From NCBI RefSeq assembly GCF_900100045.1, contig NZ_FNEA01000012.1, positions 1-64,000 on the forward strand: 64,000 nucleotides of DNA, read 5' to 3'. Source of the stretch: Paracoccus denitrificans. Lineage in GTDB: Bacteria > Pseudomonadota > Alphaproteobacteria > Rhodobacterales > Rhodobacteraceae. This document shows, in pieces, positions 20,434-29,108 of the stretch (positions are counted from its first letter, which is position 1; the number at the start of each line of letters is the position of its first letter). The translations under genes and the position numbers were made by a program. The notes beneath the pieces are model-generated. The model saw only the letters and a program-made list of their open reading frames with translations. It searched no databases and was not told the origin of the DNA.

Positions 20434-21520
20434 GCATTTCCTGGCCTGGGCCGAGCCCCCCGACGAGGGCGGCGACGAGTTGCTGCGCATCGTGTCATGG
20501 CGGCGGGCGCTGACGCTCAAGGGCCATTCCTTCCGCGAATTCAGCCGCGAGGTGGTGCCGCTGCTCGACGGCCGCACCGGCATCGACCGGATCTGCGACG
20601 AGGTTGCCGACATCTTCGCCCGCGAGGATCTGGAGGCCGCGCTGGAGATGCTGGGCGGGCAGGGGGTCGTGGTCGAGGGCGGAGGGGCGGATGCGGCCGC
20701 CCTGCCGGCCGGGTTGCAGCCGCAGCTCGCCTGGCTCAGCGAGGCCGCGCCCGAGGGCCGTGCCGCTCAGCGGCACCTGACGGCGGCGCGCGTGGTGCTG
20801 TTCGGGGGCGGCGGGCCGGGTGCGGCGGCGGCGCGTGGCCTCGCGGCCGCCGGGATCGGCGAATTGCTGATCGTCGATCCGGCCGAGGTCGGCGCCAGCG
20901 ACAGCTATTTCTCGCCGCTGTTCCGGCCCGGCGATGCCGGCAGCCTGCGCGCCGAGGCCCTGGCTGATGCGCTGGCCGAACTGGCGCCGGATTGCCGCAT
21001 CCGCACCCGGACCACTCGCCCCGACAGCCCGCAGGACATCGCCGCGCTGATCGAGGGGGCGGCCATGGTGCTTTGCTGTCTCGACGCCGGAGAGCTGAAC
21101 CTGGCGCTGAAGCTGAACCGGGCCTGCCGCGACCTCGGCATGCGCTGGCTGGCCGGTGGCATGGAGGGGCTGGACCTTGTCGTCGGCCCCGGCTTTTCCG
21201 GCGACCCCGATGCCGCCTGCTACATGTGCTGGCGCATGCGCGAGGTTGCCTGCGCCGCTAATCCGCAGGCCCGTTTCGCGCTGGAGCGGCATCTGGACCG
21301 GCTGCGCCGCGACCTGTCCGCCCGGCGCGAGAACCTGGCCATGGGTGCCGATATCGTCGGCGGCATGATGGCGGCCGAGGCGGTCGCGGTGCTGACCGGT
21401 GCCGGAGAGCCGGCGCTGGACGGGCGTTTCCTCGTGGTGGAACTGCCCGGGCTGCGGCAGGAAAAGCATGGCGTGCTGCGCAAGCCCGGCTGCCCGGTCT
21501 GCGGCGGGACGGCGAGATGA
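20405..21520 (+). CDS. E1-like TOMM partner with RRE domain
   Basis: A 371-residue E1/ThiF-superfamily protein of the thiazole/oxazole-modified microcin type. The N-terminal ~90 residues look like a PqqD-like winged-helix RiPP recognition element that would bind the precursor leader. A ThiF-like fold follows, with a glycine-rich loop VVLFGGGGPGAAAARG at about residue 128. Two CxxC pairs, CYMC (about 277) and CPVC near the C-terminus, are the typical structural zinc site. It overlaps the radical SAM gene by 29 nt and the YcaO gene by 4 nt. Its likely job is presenting the precursor to the YcaO enzyme. Confidence 0.88.
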   Translation: MPFRNPLLPEHFLAWAEPPDEGGDELLRIVSWRRALTLKGHSFREFSREVVPLLDGRTGIDRICDEVADIFAREDLEAALEMLGGQGVVVEGGGADAAALPAGLQPQLAWLSEAAPEGRAAQRHLTAARVVLFGGGGPGAAAARGLAAAGIGELLIVDPAEVGASDSYFSPLFRPGDAGSLRAEALADALAELAPDCRIRTRTTRPDSPQDIAALIEGAAMVLCCLDAGELNLALKLNRACRDLGMRWLAGGMEGLDLVVGPGFSGDPDAACYMCWRMREVACAANPQARFALERHLDRLRRDLSARRENLAMGADIVGGMMAAEAVAVLTGAGEPALDGRFLVVELPGLRQEKHGVLRKPGCPVCGGTAR

Positions 21521-22827
21521 GGGACGATGCGGTGCAGGCCGAACGGCTGGGTGCGGCGCTGGTCAGCCGCCGTTGCGGGCTGGTGCGCGAACTCGCGCCG
21601 CAGGGCAGGGGCCCCGAGGAACCCTGTCCGCCGCATCTGTGGACGGCGACGCTGGCGCATTATGATTTCCGCGCCGCCGGTCCCTCCGAGCGGCTGAATG
21701 CCGGCAAGGGCCGGACCGAGGCCGAGGCGCGGCTTTCCGCCCTGGGCGAGGCGATCGAGCGGTATTCGGCCTATCACTGGGACGCCTCGCGCATCCGCGT
21801 CGGCCCGGCGCTGCCCGGCGCGATCACCCCCGCCGATTGCGTGCTGCATTCCGAGGCGCAATATCGCGCCGGCCTGCCCTATCCGCGCTGGAGTCCCGCG
21901 ACCGAGACGAGCTGGATCGAGGGGGTCGAGCTGCCCTCGGGCCGGCCGGTCGAACTGCCGGCGGGGCTGGTCTATCTGCTCAGCCCGCTGCCACGGCCCC
22001 AGGATCATGTCGCCGCCGTCACCTCGAACGGGCTGGCGGCAGGGTCCGACCTGACCCGCGCCGTCATCGGCGGGCTTTGCGAGTTGATCGAGCGCGATGC
22101 GCTGATGATCACCTGGCTCAACCGCCTGCCCGCCACGCTGATCGAGACGCCCGAGACCGGCTGCATGGCCGCCGCGATCATCAGGCACTACCGCCGCTTC
22201 GGGGTCGTGGTGCGGCTTTTGTCGCTGGCCACCGACCAGGCCGCCTTCGTGGTCATGGCCGTGGCCGAGAACCCGGACCCGGCGCAGGGCGCGCGCATCG
22301 TCGGCATGGGTTGCGACCCCGACCCGGCCTCTGCCGTCGACAAGGCGATGTTCGAGCTGTGCCAGGCCCGGCCCAGCATGATCTCGCGCCTTGCCCGCAG
22401 CGACGCGGCCGAGCGGTTGCGCGGCCCCGAGGATGTGCGCGACCTCGACGACCACCCGCTTTATCATGCCCTGCCGCGCAATCTGGGCGCGTTCGATTTC
22501 CTGTTCGCCTCGGGCAGCCGGGTGCGGCTGGACGACCTGCCGCGCCCGGCTGCCCCGGACCCCGAGGCGGTGCTGGCCCGGCTGGTCGAGGCCGCGAATG
22601 CCGCCGGTGCCCGCATCGCCTATGTCGATATCACCGCGCCGGACATCGCGCCGCTTGGCCCGCGCGTGGTGCGCTGCTTTGCGACCGGGTTCCAGCCGAT
22701 CCATTTCGGCCATGGCGAGGGCCGCCTGGGCGGGCGCCGGCTTTACGAGGCGCCGCTGCGCTGGGGCCTGCGCGCCGAGCCGCTGGCCGAGGCCGACCTG
22801 AATCCCTGTCCCCATCCGCTGGCGTGA
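21517..22827 (+). CDS. YcaO cyclodehydratase
   Basis: ATP-dependent YcaO-family enzyme of 436 residues that would convert Cys (or Ser/Thr) of the precursor to azolines. ATP/Mg-binding motifs are visible: NAGKG followed by LSALGEAIERYS (about residues 67-90) and GLCELIERDALM (about 186-197). A further acidic motif lies in AVDKAMFELCQ (about 275). The C-terminus is Pro-containing (CPHPLA), as in azoline-forming YcaO proteins, though shorter than the PxPxP consensus. The start overlaps the E1-like gene (ATGA), and the SagB-type gene begins 4 nt after its stop. Confidence 0.92.
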   Translation: MRDDAVQAERLGAALVSRRCGLVRELAPQGRGPEEPCPPHLWTATLAHYDFRAAGPSERLNAGKGRTEAEARLSALGEAIERYSAYHWDASRIRVGPALPGAITPADCVLHSEAQYRAGLPYPRWSPATETSWIEGVELPSGRPVELPAGLVYLLSPLPRPQDHVAAVTSNGLAAGSDLTRAVIGGLCELIERDALMITWLNRLPATLIETPETGCMAAAIIRHYRRFGVVVRLLSLATDQAAFVVMAVAENPDPAQGARIVGMGCDPDPASAVDKAMFELCQARPSMISRLARSDAAERLRGPEDVRDLDDHPLYHALPRNLGAFDFLFASGSRVRLDDLPRPAAPDPEAVLARLVEAANAAGARIAYVDITAPDIAPLGPRVVRCFATGFQPIHFGHGEGRLGGRRLYEAPLRWGLRAEPLAEADLNPCPHPLA

Positions 22828-22831
22828 TCCG

Positions 22832-23611
22832 ATGAGCATTCCCGTCCACGACCCTACCGCCCTGTCTCGCCTGTTTCACCTGAATTCCGAGCCCTGGCTG
22901 AACGAGGCAGCCTATCGCGCCGGTCCCTATCTGCAGGATTTCCGCAGCTATCCGCAGGCGCCGCGCGTGGTCTTGCCCGCAACCGACCCGGGCGCGGTCG
23001 AGGCGCTGGCGATGGGGCGCCGCTCGACCCGCGCCTTCCTGCCCGAGCCGTTGCCGCTTGCAGCCCTGGCGCGGCTGATGCGCGCCGGATACGGGCTGAC
23101 CGGCCCCGAGCCATTCGAGACCGGCGGCCGGTTCCTGCGCCGCAGCGTGCCCTCGGCCGGCGGCACCTATCCGCTGGAGATCTATGCGCTGGTGGCGCGG
23201 GTCGAGGGGCTGGCGCCCGGCATCCATCACTACGACGCCCAGGGCGATGCGATGGAACTGCTGCGCCCCGGCCCCTGGCAGGCCGAGGCCGAGCCGATGT
23301 TCTACACCTGGCCCTTCGTGGCCGAGGCGCCGGTCATCCTGTGCCTGGCCGCGATCTTTTCGCGCACGCAGAAGAAATACGGGCCGCGCGGCTATCGCTA
23401 TGTGCTGCTCGAGGCAGGGCATGCCGCGCAGAACCTTTGCCTTGCGGCGGCCGAGCAGGGGTTGGCGAGCCTGTGCATGGGCGGGTTCCGCGACAGCCGG
23501 CTGAACGCGCTGATCGGGCTTTCCCAGCCCGGGGAGGGCGTGGTCTACACCCTGGCCTTCGGCCGCCCCGTCGCCCCGGGCGAGGCGCAGCCCGGCAGTT
23601 CGGCCGGGTAG
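22832..23611 (+). CDS. SagB-type azoline dehydrogenase
   Basis: FMN-dependent nitroreductase-fold protein of 259 residues, SagB/ThcOx type. It would oxidise azolines made by YcaO to aromatic thiazoles/oxazoles. Family marks are RRSTRAF near residue 66 (FMN phosphate contact), PSAGGTYPLEIYALV (about 108) and YRYVLLEAGHAAQNLCLAA (about 188), with the Tyr/Lys region YG-RGYRY where the SagB catalytic Lys-Tyr pair is expected. It lies 4 nt after the YcaO gene and completes an E1-YcaO-dehydrogenase set. A 127-nt gap follows before the regulator gene. Confidence 0.9.
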   Translation: MSIPVHDPTALSRLFHLNSEPWLNEAAYRAGPYLQDFRSYPQAPRVVLPATDPGAVEALAMGRRSTRAFLPEPLPLAALARLMRAGYGLTGPEPFETGGRFLRRSVPSAGGTYPLEIYALVARVEGLAPGIHHYDAQGDAMELLRPGPWQAEAEPMFYTWPFVAEAPVILCLAAIFSRTQKKYGPRGYRYVLLEAGHAAQNLCLAAAEQGLASLCMGGFRDSRLNALIGLSQPGEGVVYTLAFGRPVAPGEAQPGSSAG

Positions 23612-23738
23612 CGCCGGCAAAAACCGCCGCTTTGCCGCGATGAACCGTTGATCGCCGCCCCGTTATGGCGAATCCTTGGAAAACTCATGGGTTGCGGGTG
23701 TGTCGCGCGTCAGGTGCGAGTCGCGGCAAGGGATGCAT

Positions 23739-25628
23739 ATGCAGTTGGACGGCCTTTTGCAGGTTCTTGAGGCGCTGCGGCTGCGCAAGGCGCGGGCGCT
23801 TCTGTATTTCCTGCTGGCCGACCGGACGCCGGTGCATCGCACGGAAAAGGTCACCGACCTGTTCTGGCAGAACTCGGACGAGCACAAGGCCTCGGCCTCT
23901 TATCGGCAGGCGGTCAAGCATATCCGCCGCGCCATGGAGGCCATGCCGGGCTGGGCGCTGGAAACCAGCGCGGGCGAGATCGCGCTGCGCCTGCCGGGCG
24001 GCTTCGTGCTGCAAGAAGAGCTGGCGGCGCGGCTGTCGGCCTCGGGCTGGGATGCCGGCGAGGCCGGCCGCATCCGGCTGCTGATCGACCAGACCGTGCA
24101 GCTCGAGGGGATCAGCGCCTCGTTCGACAGCTGGCTGGCGATCACCCGTGCCGGCCTGCTGGCCGGGGTGCGGCAGGTGCTGGACCGCCGCCTTGCGGGG
24201 CTTGCAGGTTCCGACCCGGAAACCCAGCGCGCGCTGGCCGAATTCGCCGTCGCGCTGGAGCCGTCGAACGAGAACGCCACGCGGCTTCTGATGCGGCTCG
24301 ACTGGCAGGCGGGCCGGCCGACCCGCGCCATCGAGCGCTACAACACGCTTTACGCCCATCTGGACGAGATGTTCGACCAGGAGCCCGAGGCCGAGACCGT
24401 CGAGCTGCTGGCGGCGATCAAGCTGGACCCCGGCGGGGGCGGGCAGCACCGGCAGCGCGACCGGCTGCCGCAGGCCAGCCTGTCGGTCCTGCTGCTGGAG
24501 GCCGAGGGCGAGGGGCACGGGCTGGAAAGCCTGACCAACGTGCTCTTTTCGGATCTGCGCATGCGCATGGGCCGCTTCCGCGAATGGTGCATCGTCGAGG
24601 AGGGCGCCCCCGATCCCGCGCAGGTGCGCGTCACGCTGAAGCCGTTCCACCTGCCCGCCGGGCTGCGGCTTTTCGTCGAGGTGCAGCGCGGCGCCGGCGG
24701 GCATCTGGTCTGGTCGGAATGGATCGAGGCGCCGCAGACCGATTGGGAGGCCAAGGTCCGCGTCCTGCTGTCCAACATCGCCAATGCGCTGTCGGTGGTG
24801 GTCTCGGACCGGTCGCTGTCGGATTCCGGCTCGGGCATCTATGACAACTGGCTCAGGGCGCAGGCGCTTCTGGACAGCTGGTCGCCCGAGACCGAGGCCG
24901 AGGCGCTGGCCATCCTGCGCGAGATCGCCGCGCGCTCGCCGCCCTTCGGCCCCGCCCATGCCGAACTGGCGGGCGCGCTGAACGTGCGCCATGTGCTTTT
25001 GCCCGGCACCTACCAGACCGAGGAGCTCAAGCGCGACGCCATGCATCACGCCATCGTCGCCGTCACCGCCGATCCGCTGGACACTCGCGCGCATCGCGTG
25101 CTGGCCTGGTGCTTTTGCCATCTGGGCTATTTCGACCTGGCCGAGTTCCATTTCGACCAGGCGCTGGTGCTGAACCGCAACAACCCGCTGACGCTGGCCT
25201 CCTGCGCGCTCGGCTTCGCCTTTGCGGGCGATCTGGGGAAGGCCGCCGGGCTGGTGGCCGAGACCAAGCGCCATGCCGCGGTGATGGAGCCCTTTCACCG
25301 GATCTATCTGGCGGCGGCGGATTATCTGTGCGGCGACTTCGCGGCGGCGGCGCGGCAATGCGAAGGCGGCGCCGGGCTGATGCCGACGGTGGGCGGCTGG
25401 CACAGCGCCGCCTTGTGGCGGCTGGGACAGGCCGAGGCGGCGGCGCGGCGGATTCACGCCTATCTGGCCGAGTTGCGCGGGCAATGGCACGGCCCCCCCG
25501 ACCCGACGGATGCGCAGATCCTCGACTGGTTCCTGTCCATCTTTCCCCTGCGCAACGAAGACTGGCGGCAAGAGCTGCGCGAGACGCTGGAACAGGCCGG
25601 CGCGTCCAGTTGCCGCTTTCACGCCTAG
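23739..25628 (+). CDS. SARP/BTAD-like transcriptional regulator with TPRs
   Basis: A 629-residue protein. The N-terminal ~90 residues resemble the OmpR-like winged helix of SARP activators (KARALLYFLL, DLFW, SYRQAVKHIRRAM). A bacterial transcriptional activation domain-like helical repeat follows (about 110-250). A central domain resembles the adenylate-cyclase-associated/TolB-like part of such regulators, and the C-terminus has TPR-like helices (about 400-600). ATG 23739 is used, 6-7 nt after AAGGG; ATG 23733 or TTG 23676 are alternatives. Its location at the end of the RiPP operon suggests pathway-specific control. Its stop overlaps the convergent gene by 4 nt. Confidence 0.8.
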   Translation: MQLDGLLQVLEALRLRKARALLYFLLADRTPVHRTEKVTDLFWQNSDEHKASASYRQAVKHIRRAMEAMPGWALETSAGEIALRLPGGFVLQEELAARLSASGWDAGEAGRIRLLIDQTVQLEGISASFDSWLAITRAGLLAGVRQVLDRRLAGLAGSDPETQRALAEFAVALEPSNENATRLLMRLDWQAGRPTRAIERYNTLYAHLDEMFDQEPEAETVELLAAIKLDPGGGGQHRQRDRLPQASLSVLLLEAEGEGHGLESLTNVLFSDLRMRMGRFREWCIVEEGAPDPAQVRVTLKPFHLPAGLRLFVEVQRGAGGHLVWSEWIEAPQTDWEAKVRVLLSNIANALSVVVSDRSLSDSGSGIYDNWLRAQALLDSWSPETEAEALAILREIAARSPPFGPAHAELAGALNVRHVLLPGTYQTEELKRDAMHHAIVAVTADPLDTRAHRVLAWCFCHLGYFDLAEFHFDQALVLNRNNPLTLASCALGFAFAGDLGKAAGLVAETKRHAAVMEPFHRIYLAAADYLCGDFAAAARQCEGGAGLMPTVGGWHSAALWRLGQAEAAARRIHAYLAELRGQWHGPPDPTDAQILDWFLSIFPLRNEDWRQELRETLEQAGASSCRFHA

Positions 25629-26353
25629 CGGCACATGTTCGTGGCATAGATCCCGACCGAGCGGTGAAAGGCGCGCAGGGGGCTCGACATGATCTCGTTC
25701 TTCACGTCCCTGGCCGGCCTGCCGCTGGCGTCCTTGAAGCGGCTGCGCTCGCGGATCGCCTGCTCGACATGCGCCTCCAGCGCGGTTTGCAGCGCCGGGG
25801 TCCAGCCCGGCTCGGCGCGGGCGGCGAACTCACGCACCATCTCCATGATCTCGGTCTGCATGCCGGCCAGCATCAGCGCCCGGTCCAGTTCATAGGACAG
25901 CGGCGGGCGAAACCCCTCGGCCTCGCCCTGGGCGCGCAGCATGGCATCGGCGATGGCCAGCGTCTCGTCCGAGGGCACGACCAGGATGCGGGTGTTGCGG
26001 TCGGGCTTTTTGCTGCCGCGGCGGCGGCTTTCGAACTCGATGCGGACGGTGGTGGCGTCCAGGATCGCCTCTCGCTCGGCATCGCTCAGCGGCGCCGTGC
26101 CGTCATGAGCCGAGAAATCCTGCACCACCAGCGCGCGCTTGATGCGTTCCTCCAGCGCGTCCAGTTCGGCCTTGGGCACGCCGGACTTGCCGCGCTGCGA
26201 CAGATCGACCATCAGCCGGCCGATATATTCGACGTTCAGCGGCTCGCCGTCGCCGCCCTTTTTGGCGTTGATGCTGCCGTCCTTGTGCAGCCACGCCTCG
26301 GGCTGGTCCACCTCGGCCCCGATGATGATGTATTTGCGGCGCGTCCCTGTCAT
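25625..26353 (-). CDS. Hypothetical protein in RiPP companion operon
   Basis: An unrecognised 242-residue protein. It is soluble, with no signal peptide or membrane segment. The N-terminus has TRRKYIIIGAEVDQPEAWLHKDG, followed by predicted helical, charged stretches (about 40-90), a basic RRRGSKKPDR patch (about 112) and more helices; it ends in ...IYATNMCR with a near-terminal Cys. The start is ATG 26353 behind GGAG; an upstream ATG at 26380 overlaps the peroxidase gene. It is the last gene of a three-gene minus-strand operon after the haem peroxidase and YcaO-like genes. Possible roles are an adaptor, a partner subunit or a second substrate; none can be proved. Confidence 0.75.
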   Translation of the reverse strand: MTGTRRKYIIIGAEVDQPEAWLHKDGSINAKKGGDGEPLNVEYIGRLMVDLSQRGKSGVPKAELDALEERIKRALVVQDFSAHDGTAPLSDAEREAILDATTVRIEFESRRRGSKKPDRNTRILVVPSDETLAIADAMLRAQGEAEGFRPPLSYELDRALMLAGMQTEIMEMVREFAARAEPGWTPALQTALEAHVEQAIRERSRFKDASGRPARDVKNEIMSSPLRAFHRSVGIYATNMCR

Positions 26354-26366
26354 GGTCGTTTCTCCG

Positions 26367-27782
26367 TTATTGCCTGGCAAGCGTGATCAGTTCCAGCATG
26401 GTCGCGGGCCGGGGCAGGCCGGCGGTCGCTTCGGTTTCGGGCGCCAGCACGACGCGGCGGATCGAGCCCAGGACCGAGCCGCGCAACAAGGCGCTGCCCA
26501 GCGGGCCGAAGCCGCCCAGCCGGCCGTGCAGCTGCGCCTCGACCATCAGGAACTGGTAGAGCGGCCCCCATTCCAGCCCCTCGGCATCGATGCGGATCGG
26601 CGCCTGCGGATGGGCGGCGGCGAAATCGTCGGCCAGCCGGGCGGGGGCGATGCGCGTGGGCCAGTCGCCGGGCAGGGCGGCGATGGCGGCGCGGATCGGA
26701 TCGTTGCCGGGCCGCAGCGATCCGGCCTCGGCGGCCGAGCGGTTGTCGAGCGCGATCACCGCCGCCGCCGTCACCGGCGCGCGCAGTTCGGGCGCCACGC
26801 TGGCCGAGATGCCGGTCAGCGGCGCGCCGGGGCTGGCGCCGAGGAACAGCGGCCAGTCGATATGCCAGTCGGTCTCGGCCTCGCTGGGGGCGTAGCCGCG
26901 CTTGAGCAGCGTGCCCAGGTTGTGCAGTCCCGAGCGGCCCAGGTGATAGGCCGCCAGCGGCAGGGCGTGGAAGGCGCGGCACAGCCCATGCAGCAACGTG
27001 GTCTCGTCCAGCGCCCAGCAACCGGGCAGGGCATCGCCGTCCAGCGCCGCGATCCGGGGATGCAGGAAACGCGGCAGCAGGTCGCCGGCCAGGATGCCGT
27101 GCCAGCAGCGCAGGGCATGGGCGCGGGCCAGGACATAGGCGCGGAACGGCTCCAGCCCCTCGGCCATCAGGTGGCGGGCCAGCCGGTTGTGGAACTGCAT
27201 CCAGGCCACCGTCAGCTCGTGCAGCATCAGCGAGTCGCGGTTGCGCTCGTCATAGAGCGCCCGGATCGGCCGGGGATCGGGGTCCGACGAGGCGCCGGCG
27301 GCACGGCCATAAAGCCGCGCCAGCCGCGCACCGCGGGTCAGGCGGAACAGGCAGGTCTCGGGATCGTAGACATGCGTCAGCATGGCCGGGCCGGGACCAT
27401 AGACCGTTTCCAGCGTCAGCGGATTGTCGATCAGGTTGTAGCGCCTGGCCGGGCCGACGCCGCCTTCGGGCCGGGCATAGGGCACGCTGTCGGCCGGCAC
27501 GCTGCTGCCCATGTCATGGCCCATCAGTTGCGCCAGATAGGTATAGCCCGAGGGGATATGCGCGGTCAGCTCAAGGCAGGCCGCGCGCCAGTCGGGCGTT
27601 GTGTTCAGCAGGATCTGGGGCAGGCGCTGGCCGATATCGGGGCGGTCGTCGGCCTGGGACAGCGGCGAGGCCAGCGCCCCCATGTCGCGCAGCGACCCCA
27701 TCAGCGGCGCGCAGCCCATGGGGCAGCCGCCTTGCCCCGGTCCCGGTGCCCGCAGGTTTCTGGCCAGGCTGTCGTCGCGCAT
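26367..27782 (-). CDS. Animal-type haem peroxidase family protein
   Basis: A 471-residue member of the peroxidase-cyclooxygenase superfamily, without signal peptide. The distal His-Asp is in LAQLMGHDM (H89-D90). The Arg-rich helix is YDERNRDSLMLHELTVAWM, ending in the family QFHNRLA (about 177-203). The next expected block, normally FRxGHS with the proximal haem-ligand His, reads AYHLGRS (278-284), so His and Arg appear exchanged. The N-terminus has a CPMGC pair (20-24). The start is ATG 27782 after GAGG; a GTG at 27794 overlaps the upstream stop. Bacterial relatives often sit in biosynthetic clusters, and here the gene is next to a YcaO-like gene. Confidence 0.82.
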   Translation of the reverse strand: MRDDSLARNLRAPGPGQGGCPMGCAPLMGSLRDMGALASPLSQADDRPDIGQRLPQILLNTTPDWRAACLELTAHIPSGYTYLAQLMGHDMGSSVPADSVPYARPEGGVGPARRYNLIDNPLTLETVYGPGPAMLTHVYDPETCLFRLTRGARLARLYGRAAGASSDPDPRPIRALYDERNRDSLMLHELTVAWMQFHNRLARHLMAEGLEPFRAYVLARAHALRCWHGILAGDLLPRFLHPRIAALDGDALPGCWALDETTLLHGLCRAFHALPLAAYHLGRSGLHNLGTLLKRGYAPSEAETDWHIDWPLFLGASPGAPLTGISASVAPELRAPVTAAAVIALDNRSAAEAGSLRPGNDPIRAAIAALPGDWPTRIAPARLADDFAAAHPQAPIRIDAEGLEWGPLYQFLMVEAQLHGRLGGFGPLGSALLRGSVLGSIRRVVLAPETEATAGLPRPATMLELITLARQ

Positions 27783-27790
27783 CGCAATCC

Positions 27791-28669
27791 TCACAGATAG
27801 GGCAGGCCCGTCTCGTCGGTGAAAGGCGGCGCGGCTGCGTCGGGACGGCAGATCCAGACGCTGAGCGGCCCTTCGGGCGGCGAGATCTCATGGCAGGCGG
27901 GCGGGGTGTCGAAGCAGCCGCCGGCATCCGCATCGCCCGGCGGCGCGGGATGGATGGCGACGGCCTCGGGGAACAGCAGGGCGGCGCGGCGGGCATAGCC
28001 GCGGATGCGGTTGCGCACCGCTTGCAGCGCGCCCTCGCGGCCGAAGGAGCGGGCGGCCAGCAGCTCCATCAGGTTCAACTCCATCAGCAGCAGCTCGCGC
28101 AGGGCTTTCCCGGCCGCCCGCACCGGATCGCGATGGGCGCCATAGCCCAGCACCGGGTCCTGCCCCTCGGGGCTCATGCTGCGGCAGATCATGATGCGAG
28201 GGTCGCCCGCGGCCCCGATCTGCCACCAGTCGGTGCGCCGCCGCAGCGCCGCCCCGTCGCGCGCGCGATCAAGCTGTGCGGCCAGCCCGGCCTGCCGAAC
28301 CCATTCCGCAGCCACCGGCACGGCGGGACGCCGGCCCAGCCACCAATCCGCGACCGCGCGCCGTTCGCAGGCCTCGTCCATCGCGGCCTCGCGCGCCGGG
28401 CCGGGATCGAGATGCGCCGCCAGCCCGTCGCGCCAGGGCTCGAACGCTCCGCCCCCGGCGCGAAAGGCGGCCAGCGCCAGGATCTCGGCGGTCTCGCCGA
28501 TGCAGCGGTCGAAGGCTTCGTCCCGGTTCCGGCCGGCGCCGCTGGCGGTGCGGCCGTCCCGGGTCAGCGCCTGCAGGATGACGAAGCCGGGGGCAAAGAA
28601 GCTTTCGCGCCAGTCATGGCGTTGCCAGTTTTCGGTCAGGTCGGGGGCGCGGGGGCCGGGTTTTTCCAT
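27791..28669 (-). CDS. Divergent YcaO-fold protein
   Basis: A 292-residue protein that looks like a reduced YcaO domain. SGAGRNRDEAFDRCIGETAEI (about 42-62) aligns with the GKG...SALGEAIER motif. The stretch AAMDEACERRAVADWWL (about 91-107) aligns with the ELIERDA motif, and GYGAHRDP...KALRELLLMEL (about 160-185) with the third acidic motif. The key Glu residues are kept, but flanking Ser/Asp and Gln positions are changed. The start is ATG 28669; AAGGA lies rather far upstream (13 nt). It is the first gene of the minus-strand operon, overlapping or abutting the peroxidase gene (GTGA). It may be catalytic on another precursor or a regulatory partner of the main YcaO. Confidence 0.68.
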   Translation of the reverse strand: MEKPGPRAPDLTENWQRHDWRESFFAPGFVILQALTRDGRTASGAGRNRDEAFDRCIGETAEILALAAFRAGGGAFEPWRDGLAAHLDPGPAREAAMDEACERRAVADWWLGRRPAVPVAAEWVRQAGLAAQLDRARDGAALRRRTDWWQIGAAGDPRIMICRSMSPEGQDPVLGYGAHRDPVRAAGKALRELLLMELNLMELLAARSFGREGALQAVRNRIRGYARRAALLFPEAVAIHPAPPGDADAGGCFDTPPACHEISPPEGPLSVWICRPDAAAPPFTDETGLPYL

Positions 28670-29108
28670 CGCGTCGCGGGTGTCCTTGGCAGAGGGCTTT
28701 CCCGATCTTCGCGCAAGCCTGTGATTGCGGCGTGAATTTCCCGCGCCCGCTGGCGGGACGAATGGCAAACATTCCGCGGCGCTGCCGGATGCCGGCGGGC
28801 GGACGCTACGGAACCCGGGCCGCTTTCCGATGCGCAGGCCATGCGCATGAAGCAAGAAACAACATCATAATTTGAATATTACATACTGGTGTCATTGAAT
28901 TTTCATAAAACAATGCGACAGAGCCGCGGTGACCGGCGCGGTGTCTGCCTGCTGCCTGCCATACCAGACGGTCCAGTTGCGAATTGACACCCCGGCCCCT
29001 GGCAGGTGACAAATCCGCAGAAGGAGGCGGATGGCGCATGGCGGGCCTTGGCCCAGGTGCTGCCGTCCGGGAACGATGACGCCGCAAGGCACGACTCGGA
29101 GGATTATC
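28670..29108. promoter_or_regulatory. Divergent promoter region, YcaO-like operon and ugpB
   Basis: A 439-nt divergent gap with no supported gene. The central part 28855-28915 is strikingly AT-rich for this genome and holds the Pho-box-like repeat array listed separately. The ugpB ribosome-binding site GGAGG is at 29098-29102. Confidence 0.6.
28879..28906 (+). promoter_or_regulatory. Pho-box-like triple direct repeat before ugpB
   Basis: Three TnnCAT-type units lie exactly 11 bp apart: TTACAT at 28879, TGTCAT at 28890 and TTTCAT at 28901, separated by 5-nt A/T-leaning spacers. PhoB binds 11-bp direct repeats of the TGTCA type, and ugp operons are classic members of the phosphate-starvation regulon. 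The array reads in the + direction, towards ugpB, about 200 nt upstream of its start. Confidence 0.55.
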
